A stretch of DNA of 64,000 bases from Patescibacteria group bacterium (GTDB taxonomy: Bacteria > Patescibacteriota > Microgenomatia > UBA1406 > GWC2-37-13): positions 186,001-250,000 of the forward strand of contig BPJC01000001.1 in assembly GCA_026004415.1 (NCBI GenBank). The letters run 5' to 3'. The position numbers and the translations under genes are program-made. The first letter of the stretch is position 1. Each line of letters begins with the position of its first letter. Shown here piece by piece: positions 9,695 through 17,642 of the stretch. The notes beneath the pieces were generated by a model. The model worked only from the letters and a program-made list of their open reading frames with translations, searched no databases and was not told where the DNA came from.

Positions 9695-10903
9695 ATGACA
9701 GACAACTACTATATTTTGCTTTTTAAGACAGCTGTCCAATCTATTTTAAGAGCCAAGCTTAGATCATTTTTAACAGTTTTGGGCATAATGATAGGTGTTA
9801 TGTCTGTTGTTTTGTTAATGGCTTTTGGGCTGGGTATTAAAAACTACATATCTGAACAGTTTCAGGAGTTAGGTAGCAATATTTTGTATGTTGTAGTCGG
9901 CAAAATAGATGGCAATTTGGCCTCTGGCAGTAGGTCTTTAGCCAGTAATTTTAGATTTAAACTCAATGATGTTTTAAGTCTTAAGCGACTTCCTGAGGCA
10001 GATATTGTTGTTCCAATTTATCTGCAACCTCGTTTAAAGATCCAGTCTGGTAAAAATAGTTTTTATGGTGATCTGGTTTTGTCTGATGAAGGCCTGCATA
10101 AAGCCTATAATTATCAAGATTTTGTTGGCAAGTTTTTTGACAGTTCCAGTCTCTATAGAAAAGAAAAAGTTGCATATTTAGGTTGGAATACAGCTGTTGA
10201 GTTGTTTGACAATCCTGTTGAAGCAGTAGGAAAAACAGTTGTTGTCTCTGGCGTAAGACTTAGGGTAATTGGTGTAGCCAAAGAAAAAGGAGGCGGTTCT
10301 GCCTCTGATTTTGACAATAATGTTGTGGCTCCTTATACTGCTTTTCCCCAACTTGATCCTGAAAATAATTTTTATTTTATTTATCTTAAAGCAGTATCAG
10401 AAGATAGAGTTAATGTTTTAAAGCAAAGGGTTATACAGGTGTTGTCGAGAAGTTATCAAGAAGATGATTTTTCGGTTATAGAACCAACAGAGATGCTTAA
10501 TGCTGTTTTAAATATTTTTTCATTTATTAATTTAGGTTTAGTGGGTATAGGAGCAATATCATTAGTTGTAGGAGGGGTTGGTGTTATGAATGTAATGTAT
10601 ATGTCAGTTACAGAAAGAATAAAAGAGATTGGTATTCGCAGAGCCATTGGAGCCAAGAAAAATGATATTCTTTTGCAGTTTTTAGTAGAGTCAATTATTC
10701 TGTCATTGTTTGGAGCAGTTATTGGTTTGATCTTGTCTTATATAGTAGTATTGTTAATAAAACCTTATTTTGCCGCAGAGATAGATTTAGCAATTGTTGC
10801 AATTGCTGTTGGCGTCTCTATTGCTATTGGAGTTTTTTTTGGTTCAGCTCCAGCCAGAAGAGCCGCAAACTTAGAGCCTGTATCTGCTATAAGATACGAA
10901 TAA
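9695..10903 (+). CDS. MacB-like ABC transporter permease (FtsX family)
   Basis: The 402 residues show an N-terminal membrane helix (LRSFLTVLGIMIGVMSVVLL), an extracytoplasmic MacB-type domain of about 220 residues, and three C-terminal helices with the family motif TERIKEIGIRRAIGAKKNDI. This mechanotransmission-type permease expels peptides, lipids or toxins rather than passing them through a classical channel. Last gene of the adaptor-ATPase-permease operon; its stop is 2 nt from the convergent mutM stop. Confidence 0.93.
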   Translation: MTDNYYILLFKTAVQSILRAKLRSFLTVLGIMIGVMSVVLLMAFGLGIKNYISEQFQELGSNILYVVVGKIDGNLASGSRSLASNFRFKLNDVLSLKRLPEADIVVPIYLQPRLKIQSGKNSFYGDLVLSDEGLHKAYNYQDFVGKFFDSSSLYRKEKVAYLGWNTAVELFDNPVEAVGKTVVVSGVRLRVIGVAKEKGGGSASDFDNNVVAPYTAFPQLDPENNFYFIYLKAVSEDRVNVLKQRVIQVLSRSYQEDDFSVIEPTEMLNAVLNIFSFINLGLVGIGAISLVVGGVGVMNVMYMSVTERIKEIGIRRAIGAKKNDILLQFLVESIILSLFGAVIGLILSYIVVLLIKPYFAAEIDLAIVAIAVGVSIAIGVFFGSAPARRAANLEPVSAIRYE

Positions 10904-10904
10904 T

Positions 10905-11738
10905 TTATTTTTGACAGTTAGGGCAGAAAAAACTGCTTCTGCCTTTTTGTTTTAGTCTTTTTATTTTGGCTCCGCAGTTGTTAGGGCATAATTGACCTTC
11001 TTTGTTGTAAACTAAAGCATGTTTTTGGTAGTTGCCTTTTTGTCCAAATATGTCTACAAAATTAAGTTTACTCGTTCCTTTATGGTTGATGCCTTCTGCT
11101 AAAACTATTTTCATTGATTGGTAAAGTGCTTTTATGTCTGAAGATTTAAGCTGTTTAGCCTTTTTAAAAGGGTTTATTTTAGCCAAGAACAAAGCATCGT
11201 TGGCATATATATTGCCTATACCTGCAATTTTACTTTGGTCAAGTATAAGGTCTTTGATACTTTGGTTTGAGTTTGATACAAGTTCAAAAAAGTCTTGGTA
11301 GAGAATTTTTAAGGCATCTTGTCCAAGATGAATAAAAAATTGCCAAGATTTAATCGCATCAAGTTTGTCTACTTTAATCCAACCAAATCTTCGTATATCA
11401 TTGAAAAACAGCTTGGTATTGTCTGTAAAGATTATTACTGCTTTGGTGTGTTTATTAGGTAGTTGAATAACAGTACCTGCAAGATTAAATCTTGATTTGT
11501 TAGTATAAAGAAGTTGTCCTGTCATTTTAAGATGCAGAGCAATGGCCTTTTGGTTTGACAGTTGAATTATAAGTCCTTTTCCTAATCTGACAATGTTTTC
11601 AACAGTTTCATTTGCAACACTGACCTTGATTTTGTTGTGAGATAGTTTGTCAAACAACCTAATATCTGCAATTTGTTTGCCGATAATATGACCTTCTAGT
11701 TGTTTTTTTATTGTTTCTACTTCTGGAAGTTCTGGCAT
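10905..11738 (-). CDS. mutM: Formamidopyrimidine-DNA glycosylase
   Basis: Excises oxidised purines such as 8-oxoguanine and cuts the abasic site. I place the start at 11738 rather than 11759 because the enzyme must begin MPELPEVE, with Pro2 the Schiff-base nucleophile and Glu3 the catalytic acid. The H2TH region (DQSKIAGIGNIYANDALF) and a C-terminal zinc finger (CPNNC ... CPNC) are intact. It lies back-to-back with the nth fusion, giving a small base-excision-repair locus. Confidence 0.95.
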   Translation of the reverse strand: MPELPEVETIKKQLEGHIIGKQIADIRLFDKLSHNKIKVSVANETVENIVRLGKGLIIQLSNQKAIALHLKMTGQLLYTNKSRFNLAGTVIQLPNKHTKAVIIFTDNTKLFFNDIRRFGWIKVDKLDAIKSWQFFIHLGQDALKILYQDFFELVSNSNQSIKDLILDQSKIAGIGNIYANDALFLAKINPFKKAKQLKSSDIKALYQSMKIVLAEGINHKGTSKLNFVDIFGQKGNYQKHALVYNKEGQLCPNNCGAKIKRLKQKGRSSFFCPNCQK

Positions 11739-11771
11739 AAATGATATAATTGTAACCAAAATTGTTTAGAT

Positions 11772-12791
11772 ATGAAAACTCTAAGACAAGATTTAGCAGA
11801 TATTTATTTGCACAAGTTGCGGGAGCTTTTTCCTGAGGTTAAACCAAGTTTAAATTATAAAACAGACTTTCAGTTTTTAACTGCTGTTATGCTTTCAGCT
11901 CAGTCAACTGATAAGCAGGTAAATAAAATCACAAAAGATTTTTTTAATAAGTTTCCAACAGCAGAAAGCATTGCAAAAGCTAGTTTGTCAGAGATAAAAC
12001 AGCAGTTGAAGTCACTCGGGCTTTATAATACTAAATCAATTAATTTAAAAAAAACAGCCGAGATTATTTATAAAAAACACAACGGCAAGGTACCTAAAGA
12101 TAGGCAGTTGCTTGAGGCTTTGCCAGGCGTTGGCAGAAAAACTGCAAATGTCGTATTATCTACCTTGTATAATGACAATTCAGGTATTGCTGTTGACACG
12201 CATATTGCTAGATTAGCTAGATTATTAGCTTTAACCAATCACACTAGCAGGCTAAAGATTGAGCAAGATCTGCTTAAATTAATACCCGAAAACCAAAGAT
12301 TTGGTTTTAGTTTAAGGTTAATTTTTTATGGTCGGAAATACTGCAAAGCTAATCATTTTGCTATGCATAATCCTAATCATTATCACTGCCCTCTTACTGT
12401 TGAATTAAGAATTTATCTTCAAAAAAAAAGAATAGCTTTAATAGGCTTTAGTTTTAATAAAGACAAATATGGCAACAAAATAGCCAAAGATTTGATTAGG
12501 TTCGGGTTTAATAACTTATTTTTGGTTAACCCCAAGGGAGGTAGATATGGCAACAGGTTGGTTTATAAAGATATAAAAGATATCTTAATAAATTCAGAAA
12601 TTGATATTTTTCTTTTTGTTGTAAAGCCAGAAATTAGTTTAAGAATAGTCAGATGTCTTAACCAAAAAAAAGTTTCCGGTCATTATTGGTTTCAACCAGG
12701 TTCATTGGCTGATGATCTTGTTGGTTATTTAAATGGTAATAATCTGTCATTTTCAAGTTTTTGCATAATGAGATCAGCCGGCATTTGGTAG
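11772..12791 (+). CDS. nth: Endonuclease III fused to a CoA-binding-like (Rossmann) domain
   Basis: Residues 1-215 are an endonuclease III glycosylase that removes oxidised pyrimidines: LSAQSTDKQVN, helix-hairpin-helix LPGVGRKTA with catalytic Lys123, and VDTHIAR with Asp142. Residues 219-339 form a second domain (KRIALIGFSFNKDKYGNKIA ... FLVNPKG ... YWFQPGS) resembling the CoA_binding_2 (YccU-like) Rossmann family. The iron-sulfur cluster site C-x6-C-x2-C-x5-C is not intact: only Cys191 and Cys206 remain. The fusion is not one I know from model bacteria. The glycosylase call is secure; the role of the second domain is not. Confidence 0.85.
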   Translation: MKTLRQDLADIYLHKLRELFPEVKPSLNYKTDFQFLTAVMLSAQSTDKQVNKITKDFFNKFPTAESIAKASLSEIKQQLKSLGLYNTKSINLKKTAEIIYKKHNGKVPKDRQLLEALPGVGRKTANVVLSTLYNDNSGIAVDTHIARLARLLALTNHTSRLKIEQDLLKLIPENQRFGFSLRLIFYGRKYCKANHFAMHNPNHYHCPLTVELRIYLQKKRIALIGFSFNKDKYGNKIAKDLIRFGFNNLFLVNPKGGRYGNRLVYKDIKDILINSEIDIFLFVVKPEISLRIVRCLNQKKVSGHYWFQPGSLADDLVGYLNGNNLSFSSFCIMRSAGIW

Positions 12792-12792
12792 T

Positions 12793-13458
12793 ATGAGTGT
12801 AGAACAGAATATTTTAAAATCGCCTATTTTTCCTTATTATTTGGAATTCAATCTTTATGATGTCATTATTTATCCAAACTGCTGGAATCAATTTTTGTTT
12901 CCTGACTTAAAAGATAAAAATACTTCTGTAGGACTTGTTTGTTCCAGATTTGCACATAATGATTTGGTATACCTCAAACTAAAATTAGTTGTTGGCATCA
13001 GCAGATTTGCTGATTTGCCTTATCAATATTTAAAACTATTAATCTTTTTATCAAAAGAGGGATTAAGATATATTATGGTAGATAAGGTGGCTTTAGATCC
13101 AGAGAATGCAGATAGATTTTATTATTGTCCTCCTGGAAATGTTGAGAGATATTTTAAAATCTTTAAAAAAAACAGCAAATTTACTTATTATTTAATTGGA
13201 AGCGATCCTAAAATGTTTATTTACCCCAACTATGATGCTATTATAGTAGACTCCTCTTTAGATTTTATTGATTCTGCGCCTGTTAGTGCTCAAATTAATA
13301 GATTAAGTGTAGTACTTGATTCTGGTGTTTATCAGTTGGGTTTTTGTGTTGATTTCAGAAAAATAGATTTTGATTCAATTTCACATCGGACTTCAATGCC
13401 AGAGTTGGCAAATATTGTTTTGCCAGCAATAAATTTTTTTGCAACGCCCCAAAATTAA
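12793..13458 (+). CDS. Conserved-looking protein of unknown function
   Basis: The ATG follows the nth stop after one base, so it is almost certainly co-transcribed with the repair fusion. The 221 residues show no signal peptide or membrane helix and alternate hydrophobic strands with acidic loops (YDAIIVDSSLDFIDSAPV, LEFNLYDVIIYPNCWN). I see no motif that identifies a family. Given the operon, a partner of the CoA-binding half is possible, but this is only an inference from position. Confidence 0.6.
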   Translation: MSVEQNILKSPIFPYYLEFNLYDVIIYPNCWNQFLFPDLKDKNTSVGLVCSRFAHNDLVYLKLKLVVGISRFADLPYQYLKLLIFLSKEGLRYIMVDKVALDPENADRFYYCPPGNVERYFKIFKKNSKFTYYLIGSDPKMFIYPNYDAIIVDSSLDFIDSAPVSAQINRLSVVLDSGVYQLGFCVDFRKIDFDSISHRTSMPELANIVLPAINFFATPQN

Positions 13459-13492
13459 CCGGATAATTTGGTAAAATTAACCTAATTGTTTT

Positions 13493-13564
13493 GGCCGGGT
13501 GGCGAAGAGGTAACGCGGCGGTCTGCAAAACCGCTATGCGCGGGTTCGAATCCCGCTCCGGCCT
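13493..13564 (+). tRNA. tRNA-Cys (anticodon GCA)
   Basis: The cloverleaf closes: acceptor GGCCGGG/TCCGGCC (one G-T pair), anticodon stem GCGGT/ACCGC with loop CTGCAAA, and T arm GCGGG-TTCGAAT-CCCGC. The discriminator is T, as expected for cysteine. CCA is not encoded, so the cca enzyme in this window is needed. Confidence 0.95.
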
Positions 13565-13584
13565 CAATAGTTTCAACTTTTCTT

Positions 13585-13902
13585 ATGACCAAAAAATTTT
13601 TTTTCGCAGAGTTTTTAATATCTTTAGTTTCTTACTTTATTCAGGTGCTTTTAACGCTGAGAATTGTGTTAAAACTTACTGGAGCAGGAGCGTCAGCTCC
13701 TTTTGTCTCATGGGTTTACAATACTACTTATCCTTTGATAAGTCCTTTTGTGGGAGTTTTTCCTTCGCCTCAGGTTGATGTGTTTATTATTGAGTTTTCA
13801 TCTATTTTTGCTTTAGTTGTTTACTCTGTTTCAGCTCAGTTTCTGATAGCTTTATTATCCAGTCTTGAAAAGGTGCTGTCCTCTGAAAATAAAAAACAGT
13901 AA
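13585..13902 (+). CDS. YggT-family small membrane protein
   Basis: The start is the ATG at 13585, just after tRNA-Cys; an apparent extension upstream merely translates the tRNA. The 105 residues contain two hydrophobic segment pairs and the YggT-type sequence TLRIVLKLTGAGASAPFVSWVY with TTYPLISPF. YggT proteins are implicated in division, osmotic tolerance or thylakoid assembly in other groups; the molecular role is unclear. Confidence 0.8.
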   Translation: MTKKFFFAEFLISLVSYFIQVLLTLRIVLKLTGAGASAPFVSWVYNTTYPLISPFVGVFPSPQVDVFIIEFSSIFALVVYSVSAQFLIALLSSLEKVLSSENKKQ

Positions 13903-13929
13903 TTTCAGAAAGTTTTTTAACTTGTTGTT

Positions 13930-14929
13930 ATGAAAACAAGGTATTACCCAATTGATTTTTTAAAAGCAATCTCTATTTTGGTTATAATTGTGCTTCATTA
14001 TTTATCATACTCATTGTCAGACAAGTTTCTTTTTAATCTTTGGAACTGGCTTCATTTTGTGGTAACAGCGTTTGTGTTTGCGGCAGGTTATTTGTTTGCG
14101 GATCAGGTTAATGCAAAGAAATTTTCTAATCCTTTAGGATATTTAAAAAAAAAGGTTGTTAAGGTTGATATTGCCGTATTACTATTTTCTTGTTTTAAGG
14201 TATGCCTTAATATTTCTTGTTCCGTTTTGGTTTTCTGGTATTGGTTTGCAAAAAACATTTAGTTTTTTTATAAACTCAGTTTTGTTGTTAAACGGCGTTG
14301 ATTATGGTTGGTTTGTTCTTTTATTTGTTCAGATTACTTTGTTAAGTTTTTTGATTGGTTTGCTTGTTAATAGAAAAATTTTTCTTTGGTTGCTAATGCT
14401 TATAAGCATTTTAATTAGCATCTGGTTTTATTTATTTAAATTTCCTTATAATTATTACAAATGGGTAATGGCGTTTTCTTGGCTATGGATTTATCTTTTT
14501 GGTTATTTTATTGCTTTATATACAAACAGAGAGTTTAAAAGCCTGAAAGCAAGAGTCTTATATTTGTCTTTGGCGGTCTTTTTCGCAATATTATTTTTTT
14601 CAGTAGGATATACTAGAGGATACTTTGATGTTTTAACCTCAAATAAATATCCCCCAAATATTTATTATTTGGCCTATGGTTTGTCTTGGAGTTTGTTTTT
14701 AATATTCATAGGCAGTTTTTTAACCGTAAGAGTTTTCAAAAAAGTTACTACTTATTTAAGCGCTAAATCTTATGATCTGTTTTTTAGTCATTACTTGGTT
14801 TTAGATTTTTTTATCAGCAATAAAAGTTGGTTAAATTTGGGGCATACAATAAACTTGTTAATGATTCTGAGTTTGAGTCTTTTGGTAATAATTATGCTTC
14901 ATTATAGTTTTTCCAAGTTAAAAAATTAA
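13930..14929 (+). pseudogene. Acyltransferase_3-like membrane protein with a frameshift in an A9 run
   Basis: The first frame begins RYYPIDFLKAISILVIIVLHY, typical of acyltransferase_3 (OafA-like) enzymes: an R/D-F-L-K-A-I start and a helix with His. After GYLKK the A9 tract at 14145-14153 throws it out of frame. With eight A residues it reads GYLKKRLLRLILPYYYFLVLR and continues through about eight more helices to the TAA at 14929. In frame it would be about 332 residues, normal for the family, which moves acyl groups onto surface sugars. Transcriptional slippage at A9 could restore some full-length product. It overlaps the convergent gene by 38 nt. Confidence 0.65.
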
Positions 14930-15269
14930 AAATGAATTTTCCATTTCCTCTTGCTTCTATTGTTTGATTCATAATTTCTTCAATGTTTTCTAAAAAGTAT
15001 CCAGCAAGTTCGTCAAGAGTGGTAAATGTTGTGTTGAGAAGTTTTTGAGCTAAGTTAAGTAGTGTTTCTACTTCTGTATTTTTTTGTGCAATTATATTCT
15101 GGATTGTTGATATTATTATTGTTATTGCCTCATCATTTTGTAATCCTTCTTTTCTTATTTTATCTATTTGGTAATTAACCTGTTGTATTAGATTCATCCA
15201 TAGATCTTCTTCCTCTGGTCGTAGCTCTTTAAGTTTTTGTTTATATTGATAGGTTGGGTCCAGTTCCAT
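14892..15269 (-). CDS. Small helical protein of unknown function
   Basis: The 125 residues are almost entirely predicted helix (KLKELRPEEEDLWMNLIQQV, ITIIISTIQNIIAQKNTEVE), without signal peptide or membrane segment. The gene overlaps the 3' end of the acyltransferase gene tail-to-tail. No family recognised. Confidence 0.55.
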   Translation of the reverse strand: MELDPTYQYKQKLKELRPEEEDLWMNLIQQVNYQIDKIRKEGLQNDEAITIIISTIQNIIAQKNTEVETLLNLAQKLLNTTFTTLDELAGYFLENIEEIMNQTIEARGNGKFIFNFLTWKNYNEA

Positions 15270-15311
15270 TTTTAGCTGATAATTTAATAAAATAAATTAA
15301 AATTGTATCAT

Positions 15312-15746
15312 ATGCCATATGTTTTTATAAAAGATGTTGTTGCAGATATTGGAGTTGAGATTAAGGCAAACTCTTTAACTAATCTATTTTCTGATATAGT
15401 CAGGAGCTTTTATAGCATTTTGGCTCAGAGATCAACAGCTTCTGCTAAGGTCAAGTCATTAAGGGTAAAGATTAAGGCAGGCAGTTTAGAGGAATTAGTT
15501 TTTAAGTTTTTTGATGAGCTTATCTTTATAAAAGACACAAAAGGCCTGATTAGTCAATCTCTGGCTCAGTGTGAGGTTGTTGTTAATAAAAAAGCTAAAG
15601 ACAAGTACTGTTTAGATGTAGAACTTAATTGTATTAAGGCTGAAAACATAGTTTCCCGAGTTGATATAAAAGCAGTGTCTTTGCATAGGTTTTCTGTTAA
15701 ACAAACACAAAACGGTTATAAAGCTGTTATTGTTTTTGATATTTGA
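15312..15746 (+). CDS. Archease
   Basis: Archease promotes guanylylation and turnover of the RNA ligase RtcB. The sequence has the archease N-terminal ADIG motif with its metal-binding Asp (VVADIGVEIKANSLTNLF), the central FFDELIFIKDTKGLI region and the C-terminal KAVSLHRFSVKQTQNGYKA corresponding to the family's vKAvTyHel. I use the ATG at 15312 rather than a TTG three codons earlier. It ends 3 nt before rtcB, which makes the functional pairing secure. Confidence 0.9.
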   Translation: MPYVFIKDVVADIGVEIKANSLTNLFSDIVRSFYSILAQRSTASAKVKSLRVKIKAGSLEELVFKFFDELIFIKDTKGLISQSLAQCEVVVNKKAKDKYCLDVELNCIKAENIVSRVDIKAVSLHRFSVKQTQNGYKAVIVFDI

Positions 15747-15749
15747 TCT

Positions 15750-17156
15750 ATGGAAGTCTTTGGCTTTAAGTTAATAAAACAAGGTCAGGCAGAGTATGTT
15801 TTAACTACTAAAACCAGAAAGATATACTTTTTTGCTACAGAAAATCTGATAAGGCAGATGGATCAGGCTGTTTTTCATCAGGCTATAAATCTTGCTGAGT
15901 CTCAAGGTTTGGTTGGTCCTGTCTGTATTATGCCGGATGCTCATTCTGGTTATGGCGCTCCGATTGGCTCTGTTTTTGCAACAGATGAAGATGGTTTTGT
16001 TTTTCCAGGAGCTATTGGTTTTGATATAAACTGTGGTATGAGGCTTTTGGTTACAAATTTGATGGTTGATGATCTTGCTCCTTATCTTGAAAAATTGGTT
16101 AACAAATTATATGAGATGGTTCCTGTTGGAGTTGGTAAAAAAGGCCTTTTAAAAATTAATAAGCAAGAGTTAAAGTCTTTGGCAGAGTTAGGTGTTTCTT
16201 ATATGATTAATAATTTAGGTTTGGGTTGGTCAAAAGATGTTGAGTCTATTGAAGAAAGAGGCTCAATAAAACCTGCAGATTTCAGTTGTGTCTCTGATAG
16301 AGCTATTCAAAGGGGTTTGACTCAGTTGGCTACATTAGGTTCTGGTAATCATTATCTGGAGATTCAGAAGGTTGAGGAGATCTTTGACAAAAAACTTGCT
16401 TTGCAATACTCTATTTTTGACAGAGGTCAGATAGTGATTATGTTGCATTGTGGGTCTAGGGGGTTTGGGCATCAGATCTGCAGTGATTATCTAGTAGAGT
16501 TTGAGAAGCAAGCTAGAAAACATAAAATAAAGTTTACTGATAGACAGTTGGCTGGTTTGCCTTTAAACTCTGAAACTGGTCAAAATTATATAAAAGCAAT
16601 GTTTTGTGCGGCTAATTTTGCTTTTGTAAACAGACAAGCTATTACTTACCAAATTCGCAGAAGTTTTGAGTCGGTTCTTGGAGGTAAAGCTGAAGATTAT
16701 GATTTGAGATTAGTCTATGATGTTGCTCATAATATTGGTAAGTTTGAAGATCATAAACTGCCTCTATCTAATACTGTAAAAAAAGTGTTTGTACATAGAA
16801 AAGGAGCCACAAGATCTTTTCCTAACCAACCAGTAATTATAGGAGGTTCTATGGAGTCAGGTAGTTATCTTTTGATTGGAACCTCTGATGCTCTTTTGAA
16901 GTCATTTGGTTCTACAGCTCATGGAGCAGGAAGAAAGATGTCCAGAACACAGGCAAAAAAACAGATAGATGGCAGGAACCTTTGGCAAACATTAAAACAA
17001 AGAGGTATTTATATTAAATCAGCTTCATATTCTGGTTTGGCAGAAGAGGCTGGTTTTGCATATAAAGATGTTTCTGAGGTTGTTTCTGCGATTAACCAGG
17101 CCAATCTATCTAAACCAATTGCATATTTTAAACCAATAGGTAATATTAAAGGATAA
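15750..17156 (+). CDS. rtcB: RNA-splicing ligase RtcB
   Basis: Joins RNA ends carrying 2',3'-cyclic phosphate or 3'-phosphate to a 5'-OH, using GTP and Mn2+. The 468 residues contain the metal ligands in GFDINCG (Asp92, Cys95), GSGNHYLE (His201), LHCGSRG (His233) and VAHNIG (His327), and the guanylylated His391 in STAHGAGRKMSR. Flanked by archease (3 nt) and a YkuK-like gene (1 nt), it is the core of a three-gene RNA-processing operon. Confidence 0.96.
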   Translation: MEVFGFKLIKQGQAEYVLTTKTRKIYFFATENLIRQMDQAVFHQAINLAESQGLVGPVCIMPDAHSGYGAPIGSVFATDEDGFVFPGAIGFDINCGMRLLVTNLMVDDLAPYLEKLVNKLYEMVPVGVGKKGLLKINKQELKSLAELGVSYMINNLGLGWSKDVESIEERGSIKPADFSCVSDRAIQRGLTQLATLGSGNHYLEIQKVEEIFDKKLALQYSIFDRGQIVIMLHCGSRGFGHQICSDYLVEFEKQARKHKIKFTDRQLAGLPLNSETGQNYIKAMFCAANFAFVNRQAITYQIRRSFESVLGGKAEDYDLRLVYDVAHNIGKFEDHKLPLSNTVKKVFVHRKGATRSFPNQPVIIGGSMESGSYLLIGTSDALLKSFGSTAHGAGRKMSRTQAKKQIDGRNLWQTLKQRGIYIKSASYSGLAEEAGFAYKDVSEVVSAINQANLSKPIAYFKPIGNIKG

Positions 17157-17157
17157 T

Positions 17158-17634
17158 ATGCTGTATTTTTATAGTCAGAGATTTGGTAAATTAAATCTTG
17201 ATGAAGTTAAGAGTAAAATAATTGAGTTTCTACATCTAGATAAAAAATCAAAGTACTCATTTATAATAGGTTCTGATTCACAAAGAATTGGTAAAGATAA
17301 ATATTTTTTTGTGTCTGCCTTAATTGTTCATAGAGTTGGTTCAGGAGCTATTTATTTTTATCAGAAAAAGATTATCAATCAAAAAATGAGTTTGAAAACA
17401 AGAATTTACAATGAAGCTTTGTTGTCTTTGCAAATGGCTGAAAAATTTTTAGAGATATTTAAGCAAAACGGATTTGATAAATTTGATTTTCAGATCCACC
17501 TTGATATTGGAAATCAAGGTGAGACTAAATCATTGGTTTCTGAAATAACAACTCTTATACAATCAAGTGGCTATAATTTTCAGATAAAACCTAATGCTCC
17601 TGCGGCATCAAAGGTTGCAGACAAACATACTTGA
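17158..17634 (+). CDS. YkuK/DUF458-family RNase H-like protein
   Basis: The 158 residues match the pattern of the DUF458 (YkuK) family: an RNase H-like strand with acidic residues (SFIIGSDSQRIGKDKYFFV), the core HLDIGNQGETKSLVSEITTL and the end APAASKVADKHT. Family members are predicted nucleases, but biochemistry is sparse. Position one base after rtcB suggests work on the same RNA substrates, for example trimming ends before ligation; that is inference. Confidence 0.75.
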   Translation: MLYFYSQRFGKLNLDEVKSKIIEFLHLDKKSKYSFIIGSDSQRIGKDKYFFVSALIVHRVGSGAIYFYQKKIINQKMSLKTRIYNEALLSLQMAEKFLEIFKQNGFDKFDFQIHLDIGNQGETKSLVSEITTLIQSSGYNFQIKPNAPAASKVADKHT

Positions 17635-17642
17635 TTGTTTTA

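Noticed and set aside
13486-13584. Upstream extension of the YggT frame
   Set aside because: It only translates tRNA-Cys; the ATG at 13585 gives a normal YggT N-terminus.
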